From Candidatus Zhuqueibacterota bacterium (GTDB lineage: Bacteria > Zhuqueibacterota > Zhuqueibacteria > Oceanimicrobiales > Oceanimicrobiaceae), in contig JAJDAG010000189.1 of NCBI GenBank assembly GCA_029262005.1, forward strand, positions 1 to 49,584: a stretch of 49,584 nt of DNA. The letters are read 5' to 3'. Of the stretch, positions 34,462 through 44,370 are shown piece by piece. The number at the start of each line of letters is the position of its first letter. Positions within the stretch are counted from its first letter, which is position 1. Both the position numbers and the translations under genes were made by a program. The notes beneath the pieces are model-generated. The model was not told the DNA's origin, did not search any database, and saw only the letters and a program-made list of their open reading frames with translations.

Positions 34462-37437
34462 ATGAGATTTAAGACTCTTCTCCTTTTGGTCGTTTTTCTT
34501 TTGATTGGGCTATTAAGTCCACGCCAGGGCTCGACTCAATATTACTTTGGCAGAAATAAAATTCAGTACGACAGGTTTCAGTGGAATATTCTCCGGACAG
34601 CCCATCTTGATGTCTACTTTTACCCGGAGATGGAAGAGCTGGCCAAGATTGGCGCATCTTTGGCTGAAGAGGCCTACAGCCGGTTGGAAGGCATTACCAA
34701 TCACAATCTGACCAAAAGAGTCCCATTAATTTTTTACTCAAATCATTCGCATTTTCAACAGACAAACACAACACCTGGATTTTTACCGGCAGGCGTCGGC
34801 GGTTTTTTTGAGTTTATCAAAGGTCGGGTTGTGATTCCGTCTACTGGTTCGTTGCATGCATTTAAAAAAGTCATCAACCATGAAATGGTGCATGTTTTTA
34901 CGCGTAGCAAAATGAATCGCATATACAAAGATCACAACAAAACATTGTTTCCGGGTCTGCCGCTGTGGTTCACAGAAGGGATTGCAGATTATTGGGCATC
35001 CAATTGGAATTCAGAAGCTGAAATGTTTATTCGGGATGCAGTGCTGAGCGGTTATTTGGTGCCAATTTCCCAGATGGATCGGATTTATGGTAGCTTTCTA
35101 ATGTATAAAGAAGGTCAGGCCATTTGCAAATATATTGCTGAGAATTTTGGTGAAGAGAAGCTTATTCAGCTTTATGAAAACGCCTGGAAAGAAAGTAGTT
35201 TTTCCGATGTCATGAAGTTGACTATCGGTCTCAATTACAAAGAATTTGATGAAAAATGGATCTATGATCTGAAGAAAAAGAAGTATCCTTTGCTGGAAGG
35301 TAGTGATTCTCCAAGCATGATCACCAGGCGAATTACCCGTGAGGGCGTAAATACAAAACCGGCTGTTTTTACAAAGGATAACGAGAAATGGGTGGCATTC
35401 ACCGCCAACCGTCTCGGCTATTCAAATATTTATGCAAAACCACTTAACGGCTCCTCAAAGCAGCTTGAAGTACTGGTAAAAGGCGAACGCACCCCGGATT
35501 TCGAAGCTTTTTACCTACTCATGAGCAAGCTTGATGTCAACGACCGGCAGCAATTGACGTTCATTTCCAAAAGTGGGGCCAGGGATGCCCTTTACGTTTT
35601 TGATATTGAACAAGAAAAAATACTGAAGAAATTCATCTTCCCGGATCTCGTTTCACTTGCATCGCCCAGTTGGTCGCCGGACAATATGCAAATTGCATTT
35701 TCCGGAATCAATTTTTCCGGATTGCGGGATATCTATGTTGTTGATGCTGAAACAGGCACAGTCACCCGGCTCACAGACGATTTTTTTAATGATCGTGATC
35801 CGGTCTGGTCGCCGGATGGTAGTAATCTTGCATTTAGTTCCGACCGTTCTCATTTTGGCAAGGATGGTTTTAGCAACCTGTTCGCATACAACATACAGAG
35901 CGGCAGAATTTTTCACCTCACCCAGGGCAGATTTAATGATTTTTACCCTGCTTGGTCGCCTGACGGAGAACGAATCGCATTTACTTCTGACCGGGACGGT
36001 GCATTTAACGTCTGGATGATCGAAAACAAAGCTGCAAGCATTGCTGCAAATTCGAACGATGAGTTTTTTGTGGCATCGCTGACCAGCGGTGGACTTGATG
36101 AGTATGAGAATGAAGCCGGCAAACTCGTGGGTTCAATTGACAGCCCGGGGCGGGTTCTTGACCTCCCATCCGCCATTGATAAAACTGACCGGATCAAGCA
36201 GATTACTCACTTTACAACAGGGGCGCAGGACCCGGAATGGGTTGGCAATGATACCCTGCTTTTTACCACATTTCAGGATTTTTCATTTCAGATCAATGAG
36301 ATTGATAGTGTGAAGAGTCGGTTTGATGCGGCAGACTTTGTGGAAAATGACACGCTCATGATTGGCGAAGAATCCTGGGCCGCCAACCAGCTCGCCGGTG
36401 AAATCGAGACAACAACCATCAGTTACAAAAAAGATTTCGAGCTGGATATTGCCCAGAGTGCCATTGCCCACGATCCGCTATTCGGCACTACCGGGGGGGC
36501 GCAGCTTGCAATGAGCGATATGCTCGGCAACCAACGCTATTATTTTCTGATTTATAACTATGCGCAGACCAGAGGTGATTTTTGGAAGAGCTGGAATGTG
36601 GCGGTTACCAAAGTTGATTTGTCCAGGCGGGTAAACTACGCCTATGGTGGCTACCGTATTGCCGGCCGGTATTATGACCTGGTGGATAGTTTTTTCCAGC
36701 AAAGAAGCGTTGGAGGGTTTGTTTCTGCAAGCTATCCTTTTTCGGTTTTTCACCGTGTTGAAGGGTCGATAAACCTGCGGCACGAAAAGCGCGAGTACGA
36801 TGTCCGTGGGCAAACGGTGAACGGGCTCGTTGCCACCAATACTTTGTCGTATGTAAAGGACAATTCGTTATGGGGGGCCACTGGGCCGATTGATGGTGAA
36901 CGTTTCAATTTTACCGTTGGGCACACACTCGATATTCAAAATAATGACGTAAGCTTTGTTACAGTTACGGCAGATTACCGCAAGTATTTTCGTGTCGGAC
37001 GCCGCAGCGCCTATGCTGTTCGGGCTCTGGGTCGGTTTAACCTTGGAAAAGAGTCGTTTCGGTATTTTATGGGCGGTAGCTGGGACTTGAGGCTCTATCC
37101 GCGTTGGCGAATATGGGGTAGAAAACTCTTTCTTCTCAACCAGGAACTCCGGTTTCCATTCATGGATCGGCTAATTTTTAGGTTTCCGTTTGGAGGCTTG
37201 GGTTTTAGCGGGTTTCAAGGCGCTACATTTCTCGATTTTGGCCAGGCTTGGGACTCAAATTATCAATTCAACGAAGTTTTGGGAAGCCTTGGCTTCGGGC
37301 TACGCCTGAGGTTGGGTGGTTTTCTTGTGCTGCGTTATGAGTTTGGTCGTCGTTTCCAGGTTCGTGATTTAGATAATCCGGATTTCCATCTCGAAGATGG
37401 AATAAAACAGGCATTTTGGTTTGGATTTGACTTTTAA
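34462..37437 (+). CDS. Surface zinc peptidase - beta-propeller - Omp85-like barrel fusion (paralogue 2)
   Basis: A 991-residue protein with the same architecture as the product at 24317. Signal peptide 1-26. Peptidase domain about 30-285 with HEMVH (140-144) and third ligand Glu172 in WFTEG. A WSPDG propeller at about 300-530 has repeats SPSWSPDNMQIAFS, PVWSPDGSNLAFS and PAWSPDGERIAFTSDRDG. A linker (530-660) follows, then a C-terminal barrel. In the barrel FMGGSWDLRLYP followed by LLNQELRFPF matches the Omp85 'GG...LRGY...LNxELRFP' pattern, here with Leu in place of Gly. The spacing from the zinc motif to Glu172 (32 residues) differs from the other paralogue (60), so the two are distant. It is followed after 11 bases by a BamB-like lipoprotein gene. 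Confidence 0.83.
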   Translation: MRFKTLLLLVVFLLIGLLSPRQGSTQYYFGRNKIQYDRFQWNILRTAHLDVYFYPEMEELAKIGASLAEEAYSRLEGITNHNLTKRVPLIFYSNHSHFQQTNTTPGFLPAGVGGFFEFIKGRVVIPSTGSLHAFKKVINHEMVHVFTRSKMNRIYKDHNKTLFPGLPLWFTEGIADYWASNWNSEAEMFIRDAVLSGYLVPISQMDRIYGSFLMYKEGQAICKYIAENFGEEKLIQLYENAWKESSFSDVMKLTIGLNYKEFDEKWIYDLKKKKYPLLEGSDSPSMITRRITREGVNTKPAVFTKDNEKWVAFTANRLGYSNIYAKPLNGSSKQLEVLVKGERTPDFEAFYLLMSKLDVNDRQQLTFISKSGARDALYVFDIEQEKILKKFIFPDLVSLASPSWSPDNMQIAFSGINFSGLRDIYVVDAETGTVTRLTDDFFNDRDPVWSPDGSNLAFSSDRSHFGKDGFSNLFAYNIQSGRIFHLTQGRFNDFYPAWSPDGERIAFTSDRDGAFNVWMIENKAASIAANSNDEFFVASLTSGGLDEYENEAGKLVGSIDSPGRVLDLPSAIDKTDRIKQITHFTTGAQDPEWVGNDTLLFTTFQDFSFQINEIDSVKSRFDAADFVENDTLMIGEESWAANQLAGEIETTTISYKKDFELDIAQSAIAHDPLFGTTGGAQLAMSDMLGNQRYYFLIYNYAQTRGDFWKSWNVAVTKVDLSRRVNYAYGGYRIAGRYYDLVDSFFQQRSVGGFVSASYPFSVFHRVEGSINLRHEKREYDVRGQTVNGLVATNTLSYVKDNSLWGATGPIDGERFNFTVGHTLDIQNNDVSFVTVTADYRKYFRVGRRSAYAVRALGRFNLGKESFRYFMGGSWDLRLYPRWRIWGRKLFLLNQELRFPFMDRLIFRFPFGGLGFSGFQGATFLDFGQAWDSNYQFNEVLGSLGFGLRLRLGGFLVLRYEFGRRFQVRDLDNPDFHLEDGIKQAFWFGFDF

Positions 37438-37448
37438 TCAGGGAAGAT

Positions 37449-38627
37449 ATGATTATGTTTCGCATTTTTCGCCACTACACCAAACACCCGACAATTCTTC
37501 TGTTTTGCATTCTGTTAATTTTGAGTTGTCGCAAGGGGCTCCGCATTGAAGAGGAGCTGAAGGACAACGCGCACGCGAACTGGACGCTCTTCGGAGGTCA
37601 GTCTGAACGGGGAAATAGTATGTATTCCGGATTGACCCCGCCTTTAGAAACGGCCTGGGTTTACAAAGCAACCTCGGCCATTGGCCCGACTTTACTTGCG
37701 GTTGATGGTTTGGTTTACTTTGTTACGTTGGATGGCAGGCTGGATGCGGTTGATATCGCAACCGGAGAGCGGGTCAATCGCCTGAAACTCTCTGCTCAAA
37801 CTGAGGGAACCTGCGCGTATTTTGATGGCGATCTTTATGTTGCTTATCGTTACGGTGAAAAGACCTTGGGCCGGATCGACCTTGCTAAAGGAAAATATCT
37901 TTGGAATATTGACGCTGGAGACATTGCCAGCGAGCCGCTTGTTACGGATGACGGTGTATTTGTTTCTGCGCTTTACAAACACATAGACAAATATGACTTG
38001 ACTACTGGTGACAAGAAGTGGCGCTTTGAAACAGAAGATCAGCACCGTTCCTCTCCGGCTTTAAGCGATGGAATCCTGGTTGTTGGTTGCGATAACGGCA
38101 CTATTTACGCGCTAAATGCCGACAGTGGTAAGTTGGTGTGGAAAGTGCAAAGTGGTGCCAGTGTTTTTGCTACACCGGCAATTGTGGACCAAAGCGTTTT
38201 TGTGGGGTCAGCAGATAGTGTATTTTACGCGCTCAACCTGAAGACGGGCGAGGAGTTGTGGCGCTCGAAGGTTGAAGCACCAATTATCCAATCTGCGGCC
38301 GGCAATGGGGAAAAGGTTGTTTTTGGCTCGACAGATGGCGATATTACTTGTCTGTCTGCCGCAACCGGGGAAACACTTTGGCGTTTTTCGGCCAAAAGTG
38401 TTGTCAGCACTGCTCCGCTTGTAGCATCAAAGGTTGTTTATTTCGGGTCTCTCGACAATAATTATTACGCGTTAGACCTTGAGAACGGTGAGGAGTTGTG
38501 GCGTTTTACCACACGTGGCCGAGTTAGAACTTCGCCCGTCATCTGGGGTGATTACCTGCTGGGAGCATCAGAAGACAAATTCTTGTTTGCGTTTTCAGCG
38601 TCTGGTGAGCGCGCATCCAAAGAATAA
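37449..38627 (+). CDS. BamB-like PQQ-repeat beta-propeller lipoprotein
   Basis: A 392-residue protein with a lipoprotein signal (ILLILSC, Cys27) and an eight-bladed PQQ-type propeller (about 45-385). Repeats have the form 'LYALNxxTGExxWxxxx', for example IYALNADSGKLVWKV, FYALNLKTGEELWRS, TCLSAATGETLWRF and YYALDLENGEELWRF. BamB is a lipoprotein of the outer-membrane protein assembly machine. Other proteins with this fold are PQQ dehydrogenases, but no dehydrogenase residues are obvious. Coupling to an Omp85-like barrel gene 11 bases upstream supports an assembly or scaffolding role for that barrel. ATG 37449 has AGGGAAG at 37440-37446; ATG 37455 is an alternative. Confidence 0.85.
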   Translation: MIMFRIFRHYTKHPTILLFCILLILSCRKGLRIEEELKDNAHANWTLFGGQSERGNSMYSGLTPPLETAWVYKATSAIGPTLLAVDGLVYFVTLDGRLDAVDIATGERVNRLKLSAQTEGTCAYFDGDLYVAYRYGEKTLGRIDLAKGKYLWNIDAGDIASEPLVTDDGVFVSALYKHIDKYDLTTGDKKWRFETEDQHRSSPALSDGILVVGCDNGTIYALNADSGKLVWKVQSGASVFATPAIVDQSVFVGSADSVFYALNLKTGEELWRSKVEAPIIQSAAGNGEKVVFGSTDGDITCLSAATGETLWRFSAKSVVSTAPLVASKVVYFGSLDNNYYALDLENGEELWRFTTRGRVRTSPVIWGDYLLGASEDKFLFAFSASGERASKE

Positions 38628-38831
38628 TGGCGAATATTGGGCCGTAAAGCAAGATGGTGATCCAGGTTTGAATTTATCCGTAGCCACAATGGCAAAGCGT
38701 TGCTCCCATAAAACATTGGGGTAGCTGCAGCGAACAATTGCATTCAACTTATTGCAATTATCCTCACTTTTTTAAACGTAATTCCTGTGATTTTTACTTC
38801 GGTAAAGAGAATACTAATCAGTTCGAGTTTA

Positions 38832-39686
38832 ATGAAAACTGCATCAATAATAAGGGGCGTCGTCGGCTTTCGTGGCAGTGTAATTCTATTTCTGACTTGC
38901 TTTCTGAGCACATTCTGTTTTTCACATCCGGATGCGGGTGCTCATCAGAAAGGTGGTATGCAGTCAAACGGGTTTCTGAAAGTCGAGACGGAACACAGGA
39001 ATTTGGTGGTGGTCATCGATGGAATTCAGGTTGGAACCACACCTTTGTCTCAGCAGGCGTTGCGCCCTGGCACGCACCGTGTCCGGATTAGTCATCCGGA
39101 CTATGGTAGTTGGCTGGCTCACGATTGGGCTAGTGATGTTGAAATTCTTCCAGGCCAAACCCGGATGCTATCGGTTGTCTTTGATCGCTATGTGGCTATT
39201 AACTCCCAGCCGTATAATGCGACTGTTTTTGTCGGCGGTTCCGAGATGGGTAAAACGCCCTGCTATTTGAAAATCAAAGACAATGAAACCCTTATAGTCA
39301 CATTGAGTACCGTTGGCTATTCTGACTCTACTTTTGCAGTTACCAGCAAAGCGGATCAGTCATATCGAATCACACTTGTCCCTGATAATGTCCCTGCAGC
39401 TAATTTGAATTTGGATTTTTTCGAACCTCGGAATAAGAAAAATCGCAAGTCGACGTTTTGGCTGACGGCGGGTCTTACGGCAGCGTCGAGCGCCCTCGCA
39501 TTTTACCTTAGAGATAAAGCAGATAGTAAATACGACCGTTATCTTCGAACCGGTGAGCCCAATGCAATGAAAAAATATTACAATGAAGCACGAAAATATG
39601 ATAAATTTGCTGGTGCCGCTTTTGCCACATTCCAGGTGAGTTTTGTTGTTTCGTTTTATTTGTATCTAAAGAAAGTGAATAAATGA
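38832..39686 (+). CDS. PEGA-domain envelope protein
   Basis: The start is placed at ATG 38832 (a GTG at 38787 extends the ORF but lacks a ribosome binding site). A 284-residue protein with a signal helix (residues 9-32, SVILFLTCFLSTFCFS), then two PEGA domains. The first is at about 48-120 (LKVETEHRNLVVVIDGIQVGTTPL), the second at about 124-190 (VAINSQPYNATVFVGGSEMGKTP). A C-terminal membrane helix pair (about 210-230 and 257-280) flanks a short charged loop. PEGA domains bind glycans or partner surface proteins, usually outside the membrane. Its substrate is unknown. It is transcribed toward the amylase-fold gene, 180 bases away. Confidence 0.8.
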   Translation: MKTASIIRGVVGFRGSVILFLTCFLSTFCFSHPDAGAHQKGGMQSNGFLKVETEHRNLVVVIDGIQVGTTPLSQQALRPGTHRVRISHPDYGSWLAHDWASDVEILPGQTRMLSVVFDRYVAINSQPYNATVFVGGSEMGKTPCYLKIKDNETLIVTLSTVGYSDSTFAVTSKADQSYRITLVPDNVPAANLNLDFFEPRNKKNRKSTFWLTAGLTAASSALAFYLRDKADSKYDRYLRTGEPNAMKKYYNEARKYDKFAGAAFATFQVSFVVSFYLYLKKVNK

Positions 39687-39866
39687 ACTTTTCCCGTACT
39701 CGCCTCGTTGTCATGATGATGCTCTGAAGCAGCAAAACTCAAATCTCTAACGGTATCCCGAAAACTTCAGGTGTAAGCACGTTTCGCAGACGACTTGGCA
39801 AAGAGCAGAGAATTGGGTTGATCCTTTCTTTTGTTTTTTTAAATTTATTAATTGTTCCAATAATCG

Positions 39867-41678
39867 ATGAGAATTTGCATGCTTAAAAAACTGTTTTTCA
39901 TTTTTCTGCTCACTCTTGTGACATCAGGGTGGGCAAAGAACGACGTGCCGAATTGGGCACGCGGTGCTCTTTGGTATCAAATTGTACCGGAGCGATTTAG
40001 AAATATCAACCCGAAAAATGATCCACTGCGGCAGCGGATTGTTGGCAAGGATGTCAAAGATTGGCAGATCCATCCCTGGGCATCGGACTGGTTTAAAAGG
40101 CAGGTTTGGGAAAAAGAGCGCGACGTACCCTTTCGCCAACTTCTGACTGAGCGAAGGTACGGCGGCGACCTGATTGGCGTTATCGAGAAATTGCCTTACT
40201 TGAAGGATTTTGGCGCTAAGGTTCTCTATTTTACCCCTGTTTTTGAATCGCCTTCTGTTGAAAAGTATGATGCTGCCACACTGCACCATGTAGATAATAA
40301 TTTCGGCCTGGACAGCGTGGGTGACTGGGAGGTATTATTCTCAGAACGTGAGGACCCGAATAATTGGACTTTGACCAAGGCAGACGAAACCTTCCTGGAG
40401 TTGGTTAACCAGGCCCACATGTTGGAAATGAAAATTGTTATTGAGGCGGTTTTTAATTATTGCAGCATAGAATTTTGGGCATTCCAGGATCTGGTTGAAA
40501 AGCAAGAATCGTCCGACTACAAAGATTGGTTTGAAATTCTCAGTTGGGATGACCCAATGACGCCGGACACGGTGGAGTTTGCGTATAATTGTTGGCAGGG
40601 TGACAAGCGTTTCCCTCTTTTCCGAACGGATGAAGAAAACAGCCTTGCTGCTCCGGTCAAGCAATACGTTTTCGATATCACAAAACGTTGGATGGATCCC
40701 AATGGTGATGGCGATGCAACCGATGGTATCGATGGTTGGTCAATAAAAAACGCCGATGATTTGCCCGGCGCTTTCTGGCAAGAATGGCATGCGCTTGTCA
40801 AAAGCCTGAACACCAATACCCTGACAATTTCTGACCGCGAGGAGAAGGGGGAGGGCGAACTGAATGACAATGAGTTTGACTTGAGCTTCAATAGCAATCT
40901 CGCTGACGCCATGAAAGATTTCTTTTTTCATCATGGTGCTGATATTTCAATAAGTGAGTTTGCAGCTCAGTTGGAACGGTTTGGCGATATGAAGGCCATT
41001 GACCCGCGACATCCGAGTGTTAATAAATTGGATGATAACGGAATTGGAAGAATCGCCAGCCAAATACTTAGCGAGAAGCTGAAGTCAAGCAACCGGGCAG
41101 GAGGCAATAATGGCCACGAAACCAGTATCAGCCCGGTAGCCCCGGATTCCAGTCATCGCAAAATCCAGATGCTGCTCACCCTGTTTCAACTTACTGTTCC
41201 AGGCTCACCCATGGTTTATTATGGTGACGAAAGTGGCATGTGGGGTGGAGACTATCCGGATAACACCAAACCGATGCTATGGCAGGAGTTTGGCTATGAA
41301 CGCGAGAGTTACAGCACAGTTCTTCCTGGTCTGAAAAGAAAGTGTGAGAATGCATTTGACCGCAGCATCTTTAATCTCTATCGTAGTATCAACAATGTGC
41401 GGGCTGCCAATGCTGCTTTGACAATTGGCAGCTTCAAAACGCACATTGCAGACGATGAACGTAAGATACTTGTATATTCTCGGCAGTATTACTTGAGTGA
41501 AGTTTATGTATTTATGAATCTGAGTGATGAGAAACAAAAAGTATCGGTCAATCCAGGCTGGAAGAAGAACTTGAAAGTCGTGGATCCATTTAGTCCGAGT
41601 AAATATAAACTGAAAAAACATGAGATCGTGTTGGATTTGGAACCGATGGCCGCAAGGGTGTTGGTGAAGGAAAAATGA
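39867..41678 (+). CDS. Secreted GH13 amylase-fold protein lacking catalytic residues
   Basis: A 603-residue protein with a signal peptide (ATG 39879 gives the tidier MLKKLFFIF start). The GH13 barrel is clear: GALWYQIVPERF, YGGDLIGVIEKLPYLKDFGA, FTPVFESPSVEKYD and PMVYYGDESGMWGG all match neopullulanase/amylase landmarks. Yet all four conserved regions are altered. Region I reads IEAVFNY (Asp to Glu, His to Tyr). In region II, DGWRLDVA becomes DGWSIKNA, with Lys294 at the nucleophile position and Ser292 for Arg. In region III, GE is replaced by SD (Asp323 for the acid/base Glu). In region IV, SHDTE becomes GHETS (Glu418 for Asp). Hydrolysis of glucans by the usual mechanism is not expected; glycan binding or another activity is possible. 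The stop overlaps the ABC ATPase start (ATGA). Confidence 0.88.
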   Translation: MRICMLKKLFFIFLLTLVTSGWAKNDVPNWARGALWYQIVPERFRNINPKNDPLRQRIVGKDVKDWQIHPWASDWFKRQVWEKERDVPFRQLLTERRYGGDLIGVIEKLPYLKDFGAKVLYFTPVFESPSVEKYDAATLHHVDNNFGLDSVGDWEVLFSEREDPNNWTLTKADETFLELVNQAHMLEMKIVIEAVFNYCSIEFWAFQDLVEKQESSDYKDWFEILSWDDPMTPDTVEFAYNCWQGDKRFPLFRTDEENSLAAPVKQYVFDITKRWMDPNGDGDATDGIDGWSIKNADDLPGAFWQEWHALVKSLNTNTLTISDREEKGEGELNDNEFDLSFNSNLADAMKDFFFHHGADISISEFAAQLERFGDMKAIDPRHPSVNKLDDNGIGRIASQILSEKLKSSNRAGGNNGHETSISPVAPDSSHRKIQMLLTLFQLTVPGSPMVYYGDESGMWGGDYPDNTKPMLWQEFGYERESYSTVLPGLKRKCENAFDRSIFNLYRSINNVRAANAALTIGSFKTHIADDERKILVYSRQYYLSEVYVFMNLSDEKQKVSVNPGWKKNLKVVDPFSPSKYKLKKHEIVLDLEPMAARVLVKEK

Positions 41679-42442
41679 TCCACTTTGAGAATCTAACAAG
41701 AATATTTGGCGACAATACAGCCGTGGATAGCATTTCACTGGATGTCTCTCCTGGTGAGATTCTTGGCTTTCTTGGGCCAAACGGCGCAGGGAAGACCACA
41801 ACCGTCAAAATGCTTACGGGAATGCTTCTGCCAACTTCCGGCAAAGCGGAAATAGCCGGATTTGATGTGGTGGAACAACCCAATGAAGTAAAGAAGCGTA
41901 TCGGCTATGTGCCGGAATCAGGCGCAGTGTTCGACTCGCTTACTGCCTGGGAATACCTTGAGCTTGTCTCTGAGCTCCACCATATTTCGCGGGACATTGC
42001 CTCCAGACGTATTTCAGAGTTGTTGTCCCGTTTCGGAATGCAGGATAAAATTGACACGCAGCTCAGTCAATTTTCTAAGGGAATGAAACAAAAGATGTTG
42101 CTGGCAGCGGCGTTTTTACATAACCCTGAGGTGCTCTTTCTTGACGAACCTTTGAATGGACTGGATGCCAATGCAGCGTTCGTGATTAAGGAATTGTTAA
42201 AAAAATGGGCGGCTCAAGGTAAAACCATCATGTTTTGTTCCCATATTCTCGAAGTTGTGGAGCGTATCTGCACCCGTATTGCAATCATCGACAAAGGCAA
42301 AATTGTGGCAGTGGGTTCTCCCGGTGATATTGTCTCAGAGACCCATCAAGTCAGCTTGGAACGCGCCTTCAACAAATTGACCGGATCTCCCGATATTGAG
42401 CGCTCTTCCGAGGCGTTTTTGCAAGCCTTGGAACGGGCTTGA
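41675..42442 (+). CDS. ABC-2-type transporter ATP-binding protein
   Basis: A 255-residue ATPase with Walker A GPNGAGKTT (34-42), the Q-loop region, signature LSQFSKGMKQKM, Walker B VLFLDEPLNGLD and a switch histidine in CSHILE. It belongs to the group of ABC exporter ATPases paired with ABC-2 permeases (multidrug, lipid or polysaccharide export). Its start overlaps the stop of the amylase-fold gene by four bases, and its stop overlaps the permease start by one base, so the three genes are translationally linked. The substrate is unknown; a role in exporting a component recognised by the amylase-fold protein is a guess. Confidence 0.95.
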   Translation: MIHFENLTRIFGDNTAVDSISLDVSPGEILGFLGPNGAGKTTTVKMLTGMLLPTSGKAEIAGFDVVEQPNEVKKRIGYVPESGAVFDSLTAWEYLELVSELHHISRDIASRRISELLSRFGMQDKIDTQLSQFSKGMKQKMLLAAAFLHNPEVLFLDEPLNGLDANAAFVIKELLKKWAAQGKTIMFCSHILEVVERICTRIAIIDKGKIVAVGSPGDIVSETHQVSLERAFNKLTGSPDIERSSEAFLQALERA

Positions 42443-44079
42443 TGCTCCAATCCTTATTTGAAAAAATCGGCGCTGATTATCGCCAATGGCGCGCCCTCAC
42501 CAAAAGCTGTATTCAACGTGACATGCGTGAGTCTTCCATGTCGGCAATGTTGCATCACGGCCGCACAGGCGGTAGAAGCTTTCTGACCATGGTCTTTTTT
42601 TATCTGCTCACGGGCTTGATTTTCATTCCCATTGTGCTTGCTAGCAACAGCTTGTTTATATCTGCAACCCTCCTTACGACCTACACAATGCTAATGATTG
42701 GCAGCCTCATCCTGGTTGAATATCACTCTGTGGTTATTTCGCCCGGCGATTACGAGGTGCTTGGATATCATCCCATAAATTCGCGCACATTTTTCCTTGT
42801 AAAACTCACGAATCTGCTTTTTTATGTCATTATTTTTACTTCAGTTCTTGCTTTGCCGGCTGTCATTACATTTTTATTCGTGCACGGATTTGACCCATTC
42901 ATTGGCATGGCAGCTTTTTTAAGCGTCTTCCTGGCCAATGTCACGGTTGCACTCTGGATTGTGCTGTTCTACACATTTATTCTAAGAAAAATATCGGCTG
43001 ACAGATTGCAACATCTGCTTACTTTTTGTCAGATTGGCCTGGCTCTGTTTGTGTACAGCGGCTTTTTCATCTTGCCGCGTTTTCTTGAGGAGCAGGCGTT
43101 CTTGCAAATGGACTTAAGGAACACGCGCTGGCTTATTTTTCTGCCGGCGACCTGGTTTAGCAGCTTCTTGAGTATTGCTGAAGGTACGGCCGCAACCATA
43201 CACTGGTGGCTCGCGACGCTGGCCGTATCTGTGTTTGCCGTTGCGTTAATCGCTTCAGTTGGAAAACTTTCTTTGGACTATTCAGCGAACCTTTCCCAAT
43301 TGGTGACGACATCTGTCAAAACACGGGTAAAGAAACGTGGCGGTCGCAAGTCATTTATGTGGTTTTCACTCTGCTCCGAGGAGCAGGTGGTAAGCAAACT
43401 TATTCGCAGCCAATTTCTCAACGACAACAAATTCAAGATGGCTGTACTCGGCATTTTGCCTTTGACCATTTTCTATCTGTTTCTTGGAACGCAGAGTGGT
43501 GGACTTTCCGATCCATTTGTGGATTCTAATATTGAGCTGTCACGCTCAGGACTGCTTTATCTGATCATTTTTTTGTTTCCAATGATGCTACGCTCTTATG
43601 TTACACAAAGTGATTCATATCACGCGTCATGGATTTTTTATACGGCGCCTGTGGACCTTCCCAGGCTCATTTTGGCAGAAAAGAATTTTTTGATGCTTTA
43701 CTTTGTGTTACCATTTCTCATTATTCTTGGTGGTGTATTTGGTTACTATTTTGATAATATTTTGCACGTGTTGCTTCATTTACTCGTGTTGGGTATTCTC
43801 TCACATTTCTTTCTGCAATTCGCCTTTCTTTATTCTCCCGACCTGCCTTTCTCGCAACCGAATGTTAAAGGTCAGCGTTCGAGTAATTTCGCATTGCTCA
43901 TGATTTTGGTTCCGTTCTTACTCTATCTGGTTCTGCCACTGATTTTTAAATTTGTATATTCCAATATAGTCAGTTACATTGTGCTTGTTGGCACCTTCAT
44001 GTTTGTCTCCTATTTGCTTGAACTTCTCATCAAAGTTCGGGTCAATCATTATCGCAAAAGTCTGGAGTTTCTCGCCTGA
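42442..44079 (+). CDS. ABC-2-type transporter permease
   Basis: The start is ATG 42442 in the TGATG junction (a TTG three bases earlier is the longest ORF). The 545-residue integral membrane protein has about 12 hydrophobic segments arranged in two halves, with a soluble loop around residues 280-335 that contains many basic residues. No periplasmic-binding partner is present, consistent with an exporter. It pairs with the ATPase encoded immediately upstream. The half-and-half layout suggests that one polypeptide supplies the whole membrane part. Confidence 0.85.
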   Translation: MLQSLFEKIGADYRQWRALTKSCIQRDMRESSMSAMLHHGRTGGRSFLTMVFFYLLTGLIFIPIVLASNSLFISATLLTTYTMLMIGSLILVEYHSVVISPGDYEVLGYHPINSRTFFLVKLTNLLFYVIIFTSVLALPAVITFLFVHGFDPFIGMAAFLSVFLANVTVALWIVLFYTFILRKISADRLQHLLTFCQIGLALFVYSGFFILPRFLEEQAFLQMDLRNTRWLIFLPATWFSSFLSIAEGTAATIHWWLATLAVSVFAVALIASVGKLSLDYSANLSQLVTTSVKTRVKKRGGRKSFMWFSLCSEEQVVSKLIRSQFLNDNKFKMAVLGILPLTIFYLFLGTQSGGLSDPFVDSNIELSRSGLLYLIIFLFPMMLRSYVTQSDSYHASWIFYTAPVDLPRLILAEKNFLMLYFVLPFLIILGGVFGYYFDNILHVLLHLLVLGILSHFFLQFAFLYSPDLPFSQPNVKGQRSSNFALLMILVPFLLYLVLPLIFKFVYSNIVSYIVLVGTFMFVSYLLELLIKVRVNHYRKSLEFLA

Positions 44080-44370
44080 GACTACGTTTTTGTCTCACAA
44101 CCAGACAGTTGTTTCAAGCTAACCCAGTAGATTGATGTTGTGTGTAGACATCTTGACATTATTGGTTTTGCGCATCGATTTAGACTTTGTCTTCCCCTGA
44201 ACGAGGTTGGCCTCAGTTCAGTACCGGCCTTGCTATCTCAATTGATTTGTCTGCACACATTCACCCTTTCTTTTCTGGTGGCACCAAATTTGCCAACGCT
44301 CATCTGACTGTTTTTCCTTCAGTTCATAATTACCCGTTGTTTTTGCAGCAACCAAATTTTGAGGATTCCC

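Noticed and set aside
44151-44185. Promoter TTGACA upstream of the CsgG-like gene
   Set aside because: No acceptable -10 lies 16-18 bases downstream; the next AT-rich hexamer is too far.
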